Shown: positions 26,097 to 35,233, counted from the stretch's first letter. The stretch is 64,000 nt of DNA from Cytophagales bacterium (GCA_004292855.1 RDXN01000051.1:1-64000), one strand, 5' to 3'. The notes: generated from the sequence alone by a model not told the origin. Program-made: numbers and translations.

Positions 26097-26789
26097 ATGC
26101 AGTACACTCGTTTTTTTCGACCCGCTTTATTCACGTTATCTTTCATACTCATCGCGTTAGCTACTAATGCACAAACGCGCCAACGCTGGAGCGCAGGCCC
26201 TCGACTCGGTCTTAATCTATCTAATTTTAACGGCGATGGACCATTTGTTGGGGTGAGCGTCCCTATTGAAACTAAATTCCTACCGGGCTTTATGGCGGGT
26301 GCGGGCGTTATGTATAGCGATATCAGCCGGTTTGGCTTTGCTGCTGATGTGCTGTATTCGCAGCGGGGTGCCCGCTACGAACTGGGCAATTCCCGCCAAC
26401 GGATTAACTACCTCGAATTGGTCACGACGGCCCGTTACTTTTTGAACGACGAGGGGGCTTTTCGGCCCAATATCTACATCGGCCCCTCGTTCAACCTGCG
26501 CACGAGTGCCAATTTCGACCCCACGCAGGGGTCACCCGATGACCGGTTCGACAATAAGGACGTAACCAACCGGTTCGACGTTGGGGCCACAGCCGGTATT
26601 CAGTTTAACTTCCGAGTCCGCAATCGGCAGCGTTTCCTGATTGATGCCCGGTACACGCAGGGTTTTGCGGATGTGATGACGAGTCCTGGAAACACGCGTA
26701 ATCAGACCATCACGATTGGTCTAGGTTATAATTTCGGGATTGGGCAAAATTACCGTCCCGGTGCGCGTAAACTGCCCCTGAAACGATAA
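26097..26789 (+). CDS. Outer-membrane beta-barrel protein, PorT-like
   Basis: 230 residues with a signal peptide (MQYTRFFRPALFTLSFILIA, cleavage near ATNAQ). The mature part reads RWSAGPRLGLNLSNFNGDGP and then amphipathic strands ending in TIGLGYNFGIGQNYR, the usual OMP beta-brl_2/PorT-family pattern of Bacteroidetes. Predicted to form an eight-strand-like barrel in the outer membrane. Function unknown. Its stop faces the minus-strand coiled-coil gene with a 5-nt gap. Confidence 0.8.
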   Translation: MQYTRFFRPALFTLSFILIALATNAQTRQRWSAGPRLGLNLSNFNGDGPFVGVSVPIETKFLPGFMAGAGVMYSDISRFGFAADVLYSQRGARYELGNSRQRINYLELVTTARYFLNDEGAFRPNIYIGPSFNLRTSANFDPTQGSPDDRFDNKDVTNRFDVGATAGIQFNFRVRNRQRFLIDARYTQGFADVMTSPGNTRNQTITIGLGYNFGIGQNYRPGARKLPLKR

Positions 26790-26794
26790 ACTCC

Positions 26795-27592
26795 TCACTT
26801 TTCGGAGGCTACCCGCAAAAAACCTTCGAGAAGCCGGATAGTCCGGTCGCGGTAGAGTTGCAGTTTTTCGGGGTCCGACTGGTCCTGAATGGGTTTGTTC
26901 CCCGTACGATCTTTTTTCAACAGCCGGGTGTCTGCATACAAGACAGTCCGGCTGTTGTCGTATGGGTGCTCAACCAACCGGAGCGTAACGTCGAGCCGAC
27001 CGTCGTCTTCACGGTCGACGTCCCACCAGGCGGGGGCCTGTTGGTTAAATTCGCGGCTCATAATCAGGGTGTTACCTGCCGACGAGTTGTTGAGCGTGAA
27101 ACCCGCATTATCGCGATTGAGGTTGTCGGTGAATACCTTACGCACGTCGTTTACCGGGAATTTATAGATCCGCACGGCCCGTGTATCTTTCAGTAACTGC
27201 TTCTCGAAATTCAGGCTCTCCATGCTTCGCCGGGCCGAGTCGCGAGTGGCGCGTACGGCGGCCTGTGCGCTTTCGAGTTGCCTGGCCGACTGGCGGAGTT
27301 GAGCGAGTTGGGCCGTTTGTGACTGAACCTGATTTCTGAGTTTCGCGAGGGAGTCAGCCAAGTTCCGGTTTGCTTGTGCTAATCCACTAACCTGTCCATT
27401 CAGATAGCTATGATGATCAACGGCGTTGTGCAGGTGGAAGCGAAGTGCTTTAAAATCGAGGTAGTCGATGCTTGCCTTTTCGATAATTTTACGAGCTGGT
27501 GCCGACTGCGAAATTGTCGGTTGGGCTAGTAATAGGGAGGGAAAAGCAACTGTAAGTAAACTAAGTAAAGAAACTAAAACACAGAAGTACAT
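26795..27592 (-). CDS. Secreted coiled-coil protein, paralog A (unknown function)
   Basis: 265 residues. Signal peptide (MYFCVLVSLLSLLTVAFPSL), a coiled coil (about 60-130, rich in Q/A/L heptads), and a C-terminal domain with VRIYKFPVNDVRKVFTDNLN, GFTLNNSSAGNTLIMSREF, LDVTLRLVEHPYDNSRTVLYAD and a closing LYRDRTIRLLEGFLR. I do not recognise a family. The C-terminal blocks recur in the gene at 27723-28586 (VRIYQFPLVEAKAILLRNL; RLVEHTFDPSRTLVYAFTRL; LYREQSLRLLEGELR), so the two are tandem paralogs. Confidence 0.7.
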   Translation of the reverse strand: MYFCVLVSLLSLLTVAFPSLLLAQPTISQSAPARKIIEKASIDYLDFKALRFHLHNAVDHHSYLNGQVSGLAQANRNLADSLAKLRNQVQSQTAQLAQLRQSARQLESAQAAVRATRDSARRSMESLNFEKQLLKDTRAVRIYKFPVNDVRKVFTDNLNRDNAGFTLNNSSAGNTLIMSREFNQQAPAWWDVDREDDGRLDVTLRLVEHPYDNSRTVLYADTRLLKKDRTGNKPIQDQSDPEKLQLYRDRTIRLLEGFLRVASEK

Positions 27593-27722
27593 ATACGGTA
27601 GAATTGTGCAACAAAACTAAGCAGTTTTCCTAAATGAACAAATATGAACAGCCCTTTATAGCTTACATATCAGTGTTTTAGGTGACCTATAGAATAGACA
27701 GATAGTGAATCCCGTTGCCGGG

Positions 27723-28586
27723 TTATTTGTCGGAGGTGTTGCGAAGTTCGCCTTCCAGAAGCCTTAACGACTGCTCCCGGTAAAGAGCCGTTTGGTCGGG
27801 TTGCACGATCTCGTTAAAATAGTCTTCGATATATACCCGTTTTTGCCGCAACCGCGTGAAGGCATACACAAGTGTACGTGAGGGATCGAACGTGTGTTCG
27901 ACCAGGCGTACTTCCATTTCTACAATCGTTTCAAAGACTCGATTGAAAATCCAGCGACCAGGTTTTTTTTCAATATACTGATGGGTAATCCGCAGAACAT
28001 TGCGCAGGGAGTCGTGGTCGAATAAGAAACCGCTATTGGTTTTGGTCAGGTTTCGGAGCAGGATCGCCTTGGCTTCGACCAACGGGAACTGATAGATGCG
28101 CACTACCCGGCTGTCTGTTAGCTGTTGCCGGTCGTACAGAACCTGCCTGAGTTGTTGCTGCGTGGAGTCGAGCGTGTGGGTGGTTTGGGTTAGGTTATTC
28201 TGGAGTTGCTGCCCAGTCTGGGCAAGTTGAGCGGCCTCGCCCAATTGCCCCGCCGATTGCAGGATCAACCGACCAATCGAATCATTTTTACCAGTCACTT
28301 GTGCCAAAATCAGGGATAGCCGGGCTTGCAATTGCTCGTTTTGAGTGGCTTGCTGTTTTAGCTGAACACGTGCCGTTTTAAGCTGTTGCTGAAGTACCCT
28401 CGCTTTAGCATTTGCCTTGTTAAGAGCCTGCTCAAGGGTGGCCTCAGTTGACGGACCGGCCTGCGCAAAGCCTATGGCAGGTAGGAGTGTCATGGCAAAC
28501 GCGATGACAGCGATATTCACAAAAACACGATTTAACACTTGTACGGTGGTTTTAATCAACGTACAATATTCGTGTGTTTCTGTCAA
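27723..28586 (-). CDS. Secreted coiled-coil protein, paralog B (unknown function)
   Basis: 287 residues. A short N-terminal stretch precedes the signal-like segment VFVNIAVIAFAMTLLPAIGFAQ, so a later start is possible. Then a long Gln-rich coiled coil (about 50-150), and the same C-terminal domain as the gene at 26795-27592. Both are on the minus strand, 130 nt apart. The shared core ends with LLEG-L-R close to the C-terminus, suggesting a compact domain of about 120 residues. Periplasmic or outer-membrane lipoprotein-like scaffolding is possible, but no function can be assigned from sequence. Confidence 0.68.
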   Translation of the reverse strand: MTETHEYCTLIKTTVQVLNRVFVNIAVIAFAMTLLPAIGFAQAGPSTEATLEQALNKANAKARVLQQQLKTARVQLKQQATQNEQLQARLSLILAQVTGKNDSIGRLILQSAGQLGEAAQLAQTGQQLQNNLTQTTHTLDSTQQQLRQVLYDRQQLTDSRVVRIYQFPLVEAKAILLRNLTKTNSGFLFDHDSLRNVLRITHQYIEKKPGRWIFNRVFETIVEMEVRLVEHTFDPSRTLVYAFTRLRQKRVYIEDYFNEIVQPDQTALYREQSLRLLEGELRNTSDK

Positions 28587-28615
28587 TAAAGCACGCCCAT
28601 CGTGTGCTAACTATC

Positions 28616-29428
28616 TCAAAATGTGGTTGGATCAGGACGATAGAACTGATAGGGAGTTGCGGCTAATAGTTTGTCAGGACTAACAATCTTAAATGAAATG
28701 GGATGCCGAGGCTCCACAAAAGTTGGCAACGCATAGCCATGTTTCTCACAACTTGCCCGGTACACCTCGGCCCGCGTTGGGTGTTCGGGGGCTACCACGT
28801 TGAAAACCCCGGTCAGTTGCTGGTCGATTATGCTTGCCACCAGGCCCACGGCATCGTCTCGGTGAATGTAATTAACCGGTACGGCTCCACTGTCGACGGT
28901 TTTACCGGCCACGTACTTGCCAGCCTGCCGTTCGTAGCCCATCAGCCCCCCGCAACGTAGAATGGTGATGGCAAACCCTTTCTGCTGCAACGCCAGCCAT
29001 GTTTGTTCGGCCTCCACAAGCGCGGGTGCTGCCGACTCTTCGGGCGTTTGTACGTCGGTTTCCACCACTACCCGGTTTAGTTCAGGGTAGACCGATGTAG
29101 AGCTGATATAGATAATCCCCCGCACGGGTGACTGACGAACGACCTCGGCCAGATGCTGTATTTGTTGCGGGTGAAATTGATCGCCGAATTTTCCGGCTTT
29201 GGGCGGCACATTGACCACCAGTACGTCGGCACGGAGTAGGGTCGCCAGATCGCCCTCGGGTTGTGGCGAAAGGGCGAGCATGTGGGCGTCGAGACCTTCG
29301 ACCTGTAGTTGAGCTTGCTTCTCGGGCGAGGTGGTGCTGCCTTTGACTGGATACCCGCGTTTGAGGAGTTCGTGAGCCAGCGGGCGACCCAGCCAGCCGA
29401 GGCCAATGATACTGATGGTTGGTTGCAT
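28616..29428 (-). CDS. NAD(P)-dependent epimerase-like protein, YeeZ family
   Basis: 270 residues. The N-terminus ISIIGLGWLGRPLAHELLKRG is an NAD(P)-binding glycine motif, followed by VKGSTTSPEK. IIYISSTSVYPELN is the SDR strand-serine position, and ILRCGGLMGYERQAGKYVAGK continues as in E. coli YeeZ and its atypical extended SDR relatives. The substrate is unknown. The canonical YxxxK is not obvious in the usual place, as in other atypical SDRs. Confidence 0.8.
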   Translation of the reverse strand: MQPTISIIGLGWLGRPLAHELLKRGYPVKGSTTSPEKQAQLQVEGLDAHMLALSPQPEGDLATLLRADVLVVNVPPKAGKFGDQFHPQQIQHLAEVVRQSPVRGIIYISSTSVYPELNRVVVETDVQTPEESAAPALVEAEQTWLALQQKGFAITILRCGGLMGYERQAGKYVAGKTVDSGAVPVNYIHRDDAVGLVASIIDQQLTGVFNVVAPEHPTRAEVYRASCEKHGYALPTFVEPRHPISFKIVSPDKLLAATPYQFYRPDPTTF

Positions 29429-29497
29429 ACCTTACATTCAGGCTATAAAAAGCCTTATTGACTATCAATACGGTATCTTGTAAAGCAATAAAGCGTC

Positions 29498-30418
29498 TTA
29501 TTTTTCCTTGATCGTAGCAATATAAAGCTCAACCGTTTTTAGGGGTAAATCAAAGGCATTAGCAATCGTTTTAGCATCCATACCTAAACGGAGCATACCT
29601 TTAATATATTTAAGAGTAACCTGATATTCGCCTTGCTGCATTCCTTGCTGCATTCCTTGCTTAATCAACGTTTCTGCGGCTGACATAGCTGTTGTTTCTG
29701 TTTTTTGTGAGATACTACGAAAGATACCGATTATTTCCGTGGATGTCAATTTTGAAGCCCAGTGGATGTAAATGAATGCTGTTTTTACAAACTGCTCCCC
29801 AGTCTGCTCCTCCACAAGGTCGTTAATTACTTGCCGAAGTTGATCTAACATCTTTGTTAACCGATGCTTCTGGCGAACAGTTTTCAATAAACCTGCCGTC
29901 AGCTTGGCATAAGAAGACCGGAGTAGTTCGAAACGCTTCCCTGTATCCTCTGTCAAATTGATCAAATAATAGTCGAAGTCAGGAATAAAGCAACTCAACA
30001 AGCTATCAATAGCTTGGAAATAGTCTTTTGGGGGCCGTTTCTTCCATTTGCCTTGCCCGTGATAAATAATAATCGGCACGACAGGTCGTAGTGCCTGTTG
30101 TTCCTTAAGCTGATCGCGCCAATAATTGAGTTGATACTGATTAAGCTGAAAGTGTGGGTATTCTTCTGGATAACTCTTATGCTCCAGTAGCAGAGCGATT
30201 GTAATGGGCTGGCCACTGTATTCGACCGAAAATAGAAGATCAACGTAATACTGACTTAGATCATCGTCAACATACGAATCTTGGAGCCGAGTCAGCGTGT
30301 TAGGGTTAACTTGTTGGCTGAATTCTGAAGGCAGATAAGCTTGGATAAAATCGGCGACGACATCAGAACGGGAAAACGCTTCCTTGAAAAATCGGTCGTG
30401 TATATGCTTAGGAATCAT
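29498..30418 (-). CDS. Rpn-family recombination-promoting nuclease / YhgA-like
   Basis: 306 residues from the ATG at 30418. A longer reading to 30475 runs through a hairpin repeat and was dropped. The start is MIPKHIHDRFFKEAFSRSDV. The PD-(D/E)XK core is visible as YYVDLLFSVEYSGQPITIAL then LLEHKSYPEE (E-x-K). VPIIIYHGQGKW is the next family block. The C-terminus has GMQQGMQQGEYQ, the short repeated amphipathic tail common in Rpn proteins, and a possible helix-turn-helix (MDAKTIANAFDLPLKTVELY). Rpn proteins nick DNA and stimulate RecA-independent recombination; some are defence- or transposon-linked. Confidence 0.88.
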   Translation of the reverse strand: MIPKHIHDRFFKEAFSRSDVVADFIQAYLPSEFSQQVNPNTLTRLQDSYVDDDLSQYYVDLLFSVEYSGQPITIALLLEHKSYPEEYPHFQLNQYQLNYWRDQLKEQQALRPVVPIIIYHGQGKWKKRPPKDYFQAIDSLLSCFIPDFDYYLINLTEDTGKRFELLRSSYAKLTAGLLKTVRQKHRLTKMLDQLRQVINDLVEEQTGEQFVKTAFIYIHWASKLTSTEIIGIFRSISQKTETTAMSAAETLIKQGMQQGMQQGEYQVTLKYIKGMLRLGMDAKTIANAFDLPLKTVELYIATIKEK

Positions 30419-30454
30419 GACTATACGGTGGTTGACAGCAAAGGTAAAAAAACA

Positions 30455-30493
30455 CGCGAAGGCGCAAAGGATCAACTCCTCTGCGCCTTCGCG
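30455..30493. terminator. Hairpin between the M13 peptidase and Rpn genes
   Basis: CGCGAAGGCGCA (30455-30466) pairs with TGCGCCTTCGCG (30482-30493). The + strand side is preceded by a run of seven A (30447-30453), giving a T-tract when read on the minus strand. Both flanking genes are on the minus strand, so it can end the M13 peptidase transcript... only if read past its stop; the M13 stop is at 30517, upstream in that direction, which fits. Confidence 0.65.
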
Positions 30494-30516
30494 CTCTTCA
30501 ATCTGAGCATCCTATA

Positions 30517-32580
30517 CTACCAAACCCGTATCCGCTGATCGGGGGCTTTGTACATCTTGTCGCCCGCCTGCACGTTAAAGGCTTTGTACCAGGCGTCGAT
30601 GTTCGAGACGGGGCCGTTGCAACGGTACTGACCGGGCGAGTGCGAGTCGGTCATGATGAGCTGGGCCTGCGTTTCGGGCAGGACATTGGTGCGCCAGATT
30701 TGTGCCCACGACAGGAAAAACCGCTGATCGGGCGTAAACCCGTCGATCTCGACTTTGCCCTTGCCTTGCTTGGTTTTTTTGAAGGCATCGTAGGCAATAG
30801 CCAAGCCGCCCAAGTCGGCGAGGTTTTCGCCCAGGGTCAGTTGCCCGTTTACCTTGAGTGAATCGAGCACCTTGAACCCAAAAAACTGCTCCTTTACCTG
30901 ATCGGCCCGTTTTTTGAAGTTGGCCGCATCGTCTTTACCCCACCAATCGCGCATGGTGCCGTCGGCGTCGTATTGCCGACCTGAATCATCAAACCCGTGG
31001 GTCATTTCGTGACCGATCACGGCCCCAATACCGCCGTAGTTCACGGCATCGTCGGCGTCGGGGTCGAAGAAGGGGAATTGCAGGATAGCCGCCGGGAATG
31101 CGATTTCGTTGTTCACGGGGTTGTAGTAGGCGTTTACCGTCGGGGGTGTCATGCCCCACTCGGTCCGGTCGACGGGTTTGCCCAGCCGGTTAATCATGTA
31201 ATTGTACGACCATTTGCTGGCCGACTTCACGTTGCCGTAGAAATCGTCGCGCCGGATCGTCACGCCATCGTAGTTTTTCCACTTGTCGGGGTAGCCAATC
31301 TTGCGTTTGAACGAAACCAGTTTGGTCAAAGCGCGTTTTTTGGTGTTGGCACTCATCCAGTCGAGGCCGTTGATGTGCTCTTTAAATGACGCTTCCAAGT
31401 TATCGACCAGCACCATCATACGTTGCTTGGCTTCGGGTTTGAAGTACTTCTGTACGTAGAGTTGGCCCAGCAAATCACCCAGTGTTCCGTCGATCATACC
31501 GCTCATACGCTGCCAGCGTGGCGTTTGCTCTTTCTGACCTGTCAGCACCCGCTGAAACGCGAAGTTTTGTTTCACGAAGGCGTCGCTCAAATACGAAGCC
31601 GACCCTTTGAGCAAGTTCCAACGCATGTACGTCTTGAGGTCTTCAACGGGCGTGGCCGTAAGCAAGCTGTCGGTGGCCCGCATGAACGAGGGGTTTTGCA
31701 CCAGCACCGTATCCTGCCCGCGAACCCCCATTTTGGGCATCAAATCGCTCCAGTTTATGCCGGGCGTTTGCTTCGAGAGGTCGGCAACGGTCAGTTTGTT
31801 GTACGTCTTGTAGGGGTCGCGCATGTCGACGCGGGCCATCTGGGCTTTGGCAAGAGCCGTTTCGAGCCGCATCACCAGGTCGGCGTTTTGCGAGGCCCGG
31901 CTGGGTTCTTCGCCAATCAGGCCAAATAGTTTGGTCAGGTGATCGCGGTAGGCATCGCGTATTTTCTGCGAACGCGGATCATTTTTGAGGTAATAATCGC
32001 GGTCGGGGAGGGAGGTGCCACCCTGCGAGATCTGGGGCAAATACTTGCTCACGTTCTTACGGTCTTGCCCAACAAAAAAGCCAAACAACATACCGTTGCC
32101 CTGCGTGCGCTGGTAAGCCATTTCGTTCAGCATGTCGGCTTTGTTTTTCAGACCATCCACGCGGGCAAGGTCGGCTTTGATCGGGTCGAAGCCTTTTTGG
32201 TCAATGGCCGCACTGTCCATGCCGCTGGCATAAAAATCGCCCACCATTTGGTAAAGCCGCCCTCGATTGGTGCTTTTGGTGGCCTCGTCGAGCAGCGTTT
32301 TCATAGCGTCGAGACTCTTGTCTCGCAGGATATTGAAGCTGCCCCAACTGGTTTTGGAGGCCGGAATTGGGTTTTTCTTTAGCCACTCGCCGTTGGCGTA
32401 CTGGTAAAAATCGTCGCCCGGTTTCACGGACAGGCTCATGTTTTGCCGGTCGATGAAGGGCGTTTTGGCGGCACCCGGTTTGGGGTCCCGTGGTTTTGTG
32501 TGCTTGCCAGTTGGAGGTGTCGCAACCGCCAAGCTGACTGTAAGCACCGCTGCCGAAAGCAACGCAATGTGTTTGTTCAT
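30517..32580 (-). CDS. M13 family zinc metallopeptidase (neprilysin/PepO-like)
   Basis: 687 residues with a signal peptide (MNKHIALLSAAVLTVSLAVA). The N-terminal M13 domain opens at MSLSVKPGDDFYQYANGEWL; the C-terminal peptidase domain has VNAYYNPVNNEIAFPAAILQ, the zinc motif in IGHEMTHGFDD, and ENLADLGGLAIAYDAF with the third ligand. These endopeptidases cut short peptides on the N-terminal side of hydrophobic residues. Exported, probably periplasmic. Length is normal for bacterial PepO. Confidence 0.95.
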   Translation of the reverse strand: MNKHIALLSAAVLTVSLAVATPPTGKHTKPRDPKPGAAKTPFIDRQNMSLSVKPGDDFYQYANGEWLKKNPIPASKTSWGSFNILRDKSLDAMKTLLDEATKSTNRGRLYQMVGDFYASGMDSAAIDQKGFDPIKADLARVDGLKNKADMLNEMAYQRTQGNGMLFGFFVGQDRKNVSKYLPQISQGGTSLPDRDYYLKNDPRSQKIRDAYRDHLTKLFGLIGEEPSRASQNADLVMRLETALAKAQMARVDMRDPYKTYNKLTVADLSKQTPGINWSDLMPKMGVRGQDTVLVQNPSFMRATDSLLTATPVEDLKTYMRWNLLKGSASYLSDAFVKQNFAFQRVLTGQKEQTPRWQRMSGMIDGTLGDLLGQLYVQKYFKPEAKQRMMVLVDNLEASFKEHINGLDWMSANTKKRALTKLVSFKRKIGYPDKWKNYDGVTIRRDDFYGNVKSASKWSYNYMINRLGKPVDRTEWGMTPPTVNAYYNPVNNEIAFPAAILQFPFFDPDADDAVNYGGIGAVIGHEMTHGFDDSGRQYDADGTMRDWWGKDDAANFKKRADQVKEQFFGFKVLDSLKVNGQLTLGENLADLGGLAIAYDAFKKTKQGKGKVEIDGFTPDQRFFLSWAQIWRTNVLPETQAQLIMTDSHSPGQYRCNGPVSNIDAWYKAFNVQAGDKMYKAPDQRIRVW

Positions 32581-32658
32581 GAGGTATGTTAAATTGGGCT
32601 AATTAGCTAACAAATTTAACACATCACCCCCGAATAAATCCGGGTCAATTAGAAATCC

Positions 32659-34176
32659 TCACCGACTCCATCGCATCCCAACATACCCCCCCACCGAGTT
32701 ATTCAACAATTGCCCGCTATCGACGGCCAACGCACCAATCAGACTCATATTTCGCCAGCGGGGCAGGGTCAATTGTCCCATCAGCAGAGCCGAAAATTGA
32801 TTGACTGGTTCTGAAAAAGGCTCCGCAAATGTGCCGTAGTACCGCCCAACCGACAACCGGCTCATAAGCGTGAGCCGGTCGCGCCATTGGGCTTGTGCGC
32901 CCACGTAGACGCTTTGCACGCGATTGGATGGGAAATAAAAGCCGCTTTGAGCCTGTAATTCGGGCCGAACGTCGAAGCGGGTGGGTATGAGTGGTGTGCC
33001 GATGCCATTGCCCCGGAACGACCACCCCTGCACGTACTGCCCGTGATTGAAATAATTGTCGGCTCCCTGGTATTTCGACCCCGTAATGTAGAACGTTGGG
33101 CCGCTTTGGTTGGTCGTTTGCAGGTACTCGACCGTCAGGCGTTGGAACCTGAAATTCGCAGGGGTGTCCGCTCCGTTTCGCGCCCAGCGCAGGCCCCAAA
33201 GGCCATCGGGCACGTTGATGAATAACAGGCCGGACACGTCTTCAAACGGATGTTGATGATAGAGCAGCCAGTTCCCATGTTTTGCCTGCCGGCTTACGCC
33301 GAAATCAATGGAGCCGAGGTGATTACCAATCCGGTAACTGTCGAAGGCGGTATAGCCCTGCTGATACCAGTCGCGGGGGACGGTGGCCGTTAGCACGTAC
33401 GGAAAATCGCGCAGTGACGAGGGTAAGCGGCCGTCAGGAGCCGAGGAGGGCGGCTCGCGAAGGTAGTCGGCCTGTCCGCCCCATTGGGCCTGATGGTTCA
33501 CCCCCGTGTAAAAATGCGTTCGGGCGGTGGGTTTGCCCAGTCGGAGGTGGAGGTGCTTTTGGTGCAGGAAAGCCCCCTGAATGTAGTTGGCCGCAAACCA
33601 GCCGTGGCCTATGCCTGCGTTGATAGCCACAAATTTTCGCGTGAAGGGCAGCGTTCGGTAGCCTATCGTCTGAAACTGAACCTTGGGCACGGGCAGCGCA
33701 TTCCCCGCTCCCGCATAGAATCCCGACGACAGTAGGGTGTCGCCCAGGCCAATCTGCTCCCGCCGACGCCCTCCCCAAATCTCCACGCCCCGCCAGCCAA
33801 CTTTGGCGTAACCCTCCACCAATATGACCTGATTAATGGCTCCCACGTTCACCACCGGATTCAGCCCAAACCCCACCCGAACGGCGTTTCGTCGGGCCGA
33901 GTCGGGCCGGGCCGCGCCAGGCCGGGCCACGCCAGGCCGGGCCACGTCAGACGGTGCGTAATCGCGCCATACCCGGAGTTGCCCAACAACCCCCGGCCCC
34001 TGACGCGGCACCGACCCGAACTGATTGGCCCGGAGCCAAAAAGGAGTGTTACTGCCTGACGACACTAAGCCGCCTAGTTCGGCTTCGATCTTGAGTTTGG
34101 GGGATTGGGCCAGGCACGCGTTAGTCAACAAAACCAGCATCAAGCGGGCTAGGTGTCGCGTTGTGTTTGAGGTCAT
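32659..34176 (-). CDS. Capsule assembly Wzi-like outer-membrane protein
   Basis: 505 residues from ATG 34176, which gives a good signal peptide (MTSNTTRHLARLMLVLLTNA, then CLAQ); the 34212 start is less likely. The mature protein begins LKIEAELGGLVSSGSNTPFW, the opening of the Bacteroidetes Wzi/capsule assembly family, and continues as an all-beta barrel (WGGRRREQIGLGD; NAGIGHGWFAANYIQGAFLH; TVEYLQTTNQSG). Wzi anchors capsule or exopolysaccharide at the outer membrane. Near residue 80 there is a 15-bp tandem repeat insert encoding VARPG units (33886-33945), probably in a loop. Confidence 0.85.
   Translation of the reverse strand: MTSNTTRHLARLMLVLLTNACLAQSPKLKIEAELGGLVSSGSNTPFWLRANQFGSVPRQGPGVVGQLRVWRDYAPSDVARPGVARPGAARPDSARRNAVRVGFGLNPVVNVGAINQVILVEGYAKVGWRGVEIWGGRRREQIGLGDTLLSSGFYAGAGNALPVPKVQFQTIGYRTLPFTRKFVAINAGIGHGWFAANYIQGAFLHQKHLHLRLGKPTARTHFYTGVNHQAQWGGQADYLREPPSSAPDGRLPSSLRDFPYVLTATVPRDWYQQGYTAFDSYRIGNHLGSIDFGVSRQAKHGNWLLYHQHPFEDVSGLLFINVPDGLWGLRWARNGADTPANFRFQRLTVEYLQTTNQSGPTFYITGSKYQGADNYFNHGQYVQGWSFRGNGIGTPLIPTRFDVRPELQAQSGFYFPSNRVQSVYVGAQAQWRDRLTLMSRLSVGRYYGTFAEPFSEPVNQFSALLMGQLTLPRWRNMSLIGALAVDSGQLLNNSVGGYVGMRWSR
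33886..33945. repeat. 15-bp tandem repeat inside the Wzi-like gene
   Basis: Two perfect 15-bp copies (33916-33930 and 33931-33945, GCCAGGCCGGGCCAC) follow two diverged ones (33886-33915). On the coding minus strand each unit reads VARPG-like. The 9-bp core CCAGGCCGG is shared, in the opposite orientation to coding, with the tandem repeat at 61739-61783. Confidence 0.8.
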
Positions 34177-34257
34177 GAGAAAGGCGAGAAAGAACGGCGT
34201 AAAAATAGGCACGTACGTTGTTCATCCAACTCACTGCTCTCAAATGACCCATATCTC

Positions 34258-34776
34258 TTACTCCACGACCAGATACCGTTGGCGCAGGCTGTGCAGAAAC
34301 CAGGACCCCACGGCAAACCCTACGCACGAGACGCCGATCAGCCAGCAAGCCCCCAACCCACTCCAGTAGCTGAACGAACCCTGTTTGAGGGCCGCAATCC
34401 AGACCACACCCATCAAAAACAACCCAATTCCCAGCAGCAACGCGTTGCGCATCGAGTGCCGGTAGCTTTGGCGCAGATCGTAGGCTCCGTATTGCTTGTT
34501 CCGAAACTCAAACACCACATCGTCGAGGGTCACGTGGCGTAGGGCGTTGGGGTCGAGCGCGGTTTGGTAGGTTGTGTTCAAGTAATGCACCGCCTTGTCG
34601 TTGGCTTCCAGCACTACCTTATCGAAAGCGGTCTCGAACGGTAAGCCAATCCACATGTAGTGTTCGACCTCGCATACCAGATGGTCGAGGAGTTCGTAGA
34701 GCAGGGCATCGGTGGCCCCCTGCCGAATCAGGTGATCGTGTAGTTGTTTGACCTGATAACTGGAAAGCTTTTGCAT
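34258..34776 (-). CDS. Membrane protein partner of PadR (HAAS-like, unknown function)
   Basis: 172 residues from ATG 34776. ATG 34821, 1 nt past the padR stop, would add 15 residues and translational coupling; the shorter form aligns better with the family start MQKLSSYQVKQLHDHLIRQG. An N-terminal soluble helical part (about 1-95, including LLDHLVCEVEHYMWIG) resembles the HAAS/DUF1700 segment found next to PadR regulators. Two C-terminal transmembrane helices follow (LLLGIGLFLMGVVWIAAL; GLGACWLIGVSCVGFAVG). A similar PadR pair lies at 61961-62865. Confidence 0.7.
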   Translation of the reverse strand: MQKLSSYQVKQLHDHLIRQGATDALLYELLDHLVCEVEHYMWIGLPFETAFDKVVLEANDKAVHYLNTTYQTALDPNALRHVTLDDVVFEFRNKQYGAYDLRQSYRHSMRNALLLGIGLFLMGVVWIAALKQGSFSYWSGLGACWLIGVSCVGFAVGSWFLHSLRQRYLVVE

Positions 34777-34822
34777 GGCGATGGTTGGTTTTAAGGAGAT
34801 CGGGGCCGCCCGTGCGGTCATC

Positions 34823-35176
34823 TTAGTACGCAAGACCCGGCTGGGCGGGGGGCAATAACAAAGCCCGCATGGCTTCCATAAACTGTTCAAAATCCGACAC
34901 TTTCTGCACGGCGGCCTGACTGCCAGTTGGGGTGAGCGAATAATATTTCCGCAGCCGACCGTCTACCTCCTGCGACTCGGTCACCAACAGCCCGTCCTGC
35001 TCCAATTTGTGCAACACCGGGTATAATGCTCCAAACGTGAGCGTAATATGCCCGCGCGTACGGTCTCTCACGGCCTGCGTGATCTCGTAACCATACATGC
35101 GACCCTCTTCGGCCAGTAGTTTCAGCACGATGGTCTTCAGTGTGCCCCGTAAAAATTCAGTCGCCGACGATTCCAT
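34823..35176 (-). CDS. PadR-family transcriptional regulator
   Basis: 117 residues. The winged-helix domain reads LRGTLKTIVLKLLAEEGRMYGYEITQ in two joined blocks, then ITLTFGALYPVLHKLEQDGLL and DGRLRKYYSLTPTGSQA, diagnostic of PadR. These are ligand- or partner-responsive repressors, commonly autoregulated and paired with a small membrane protein gene, as here. A well-formed promoter sits at 35197-35227 overlapping two TATATACAAGA direct repeats that are good operator candidates. Confidence 0.92.
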   Translation of the reverse strand: MESSATEFLRGTLKTIVLKLLAEEGRMYGYEITQAVRDRTRGHITLTFGALYPVLHKLEQDGLLVTESQEVDGRLRKYYSLTPTGSQAAVQKVSDFEQFMEAMRALLLPPAQPGLAY

Positions 35177-35196
35177 AGGTAAGCTTATTTACGAAG

Positions 35197-35228
35197 CAAA
35201 TATATACAAGAAAATTATATATACAAGA
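35197..35228 (-). promoter_or_regulatory. padR promoter with overlapping direct repeats
   Basis: Read on the minus strand: CTTG (35227-35224), exactly 19 nt, then TATATTTG (35204-35197), matching TTTG-N19-TAnnTTTG. TATATACAAGA occurs at 35201-35211 and 35218-35228 on the + strand, 17 bp apart, covering both promoter elements. Autorepression by PadR at these repeats is inference. Confidence 0.6.
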
Positions 35229-35233
35229 TTAAC

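Noticed and set aside
29624-29663. TTGCTGCATTCC short tandem repeat as a CRISPR-like unit
   Set aside because: It is the coding repeat for the GMQQ tail of the Rpn protein, without spacers.
30419-30475. Upstream extension of the Rpn gene
   Set aside because: It crosses a hairpin repeat; the family start MIPKHIHDRFFKEAF fits ATG 30418.
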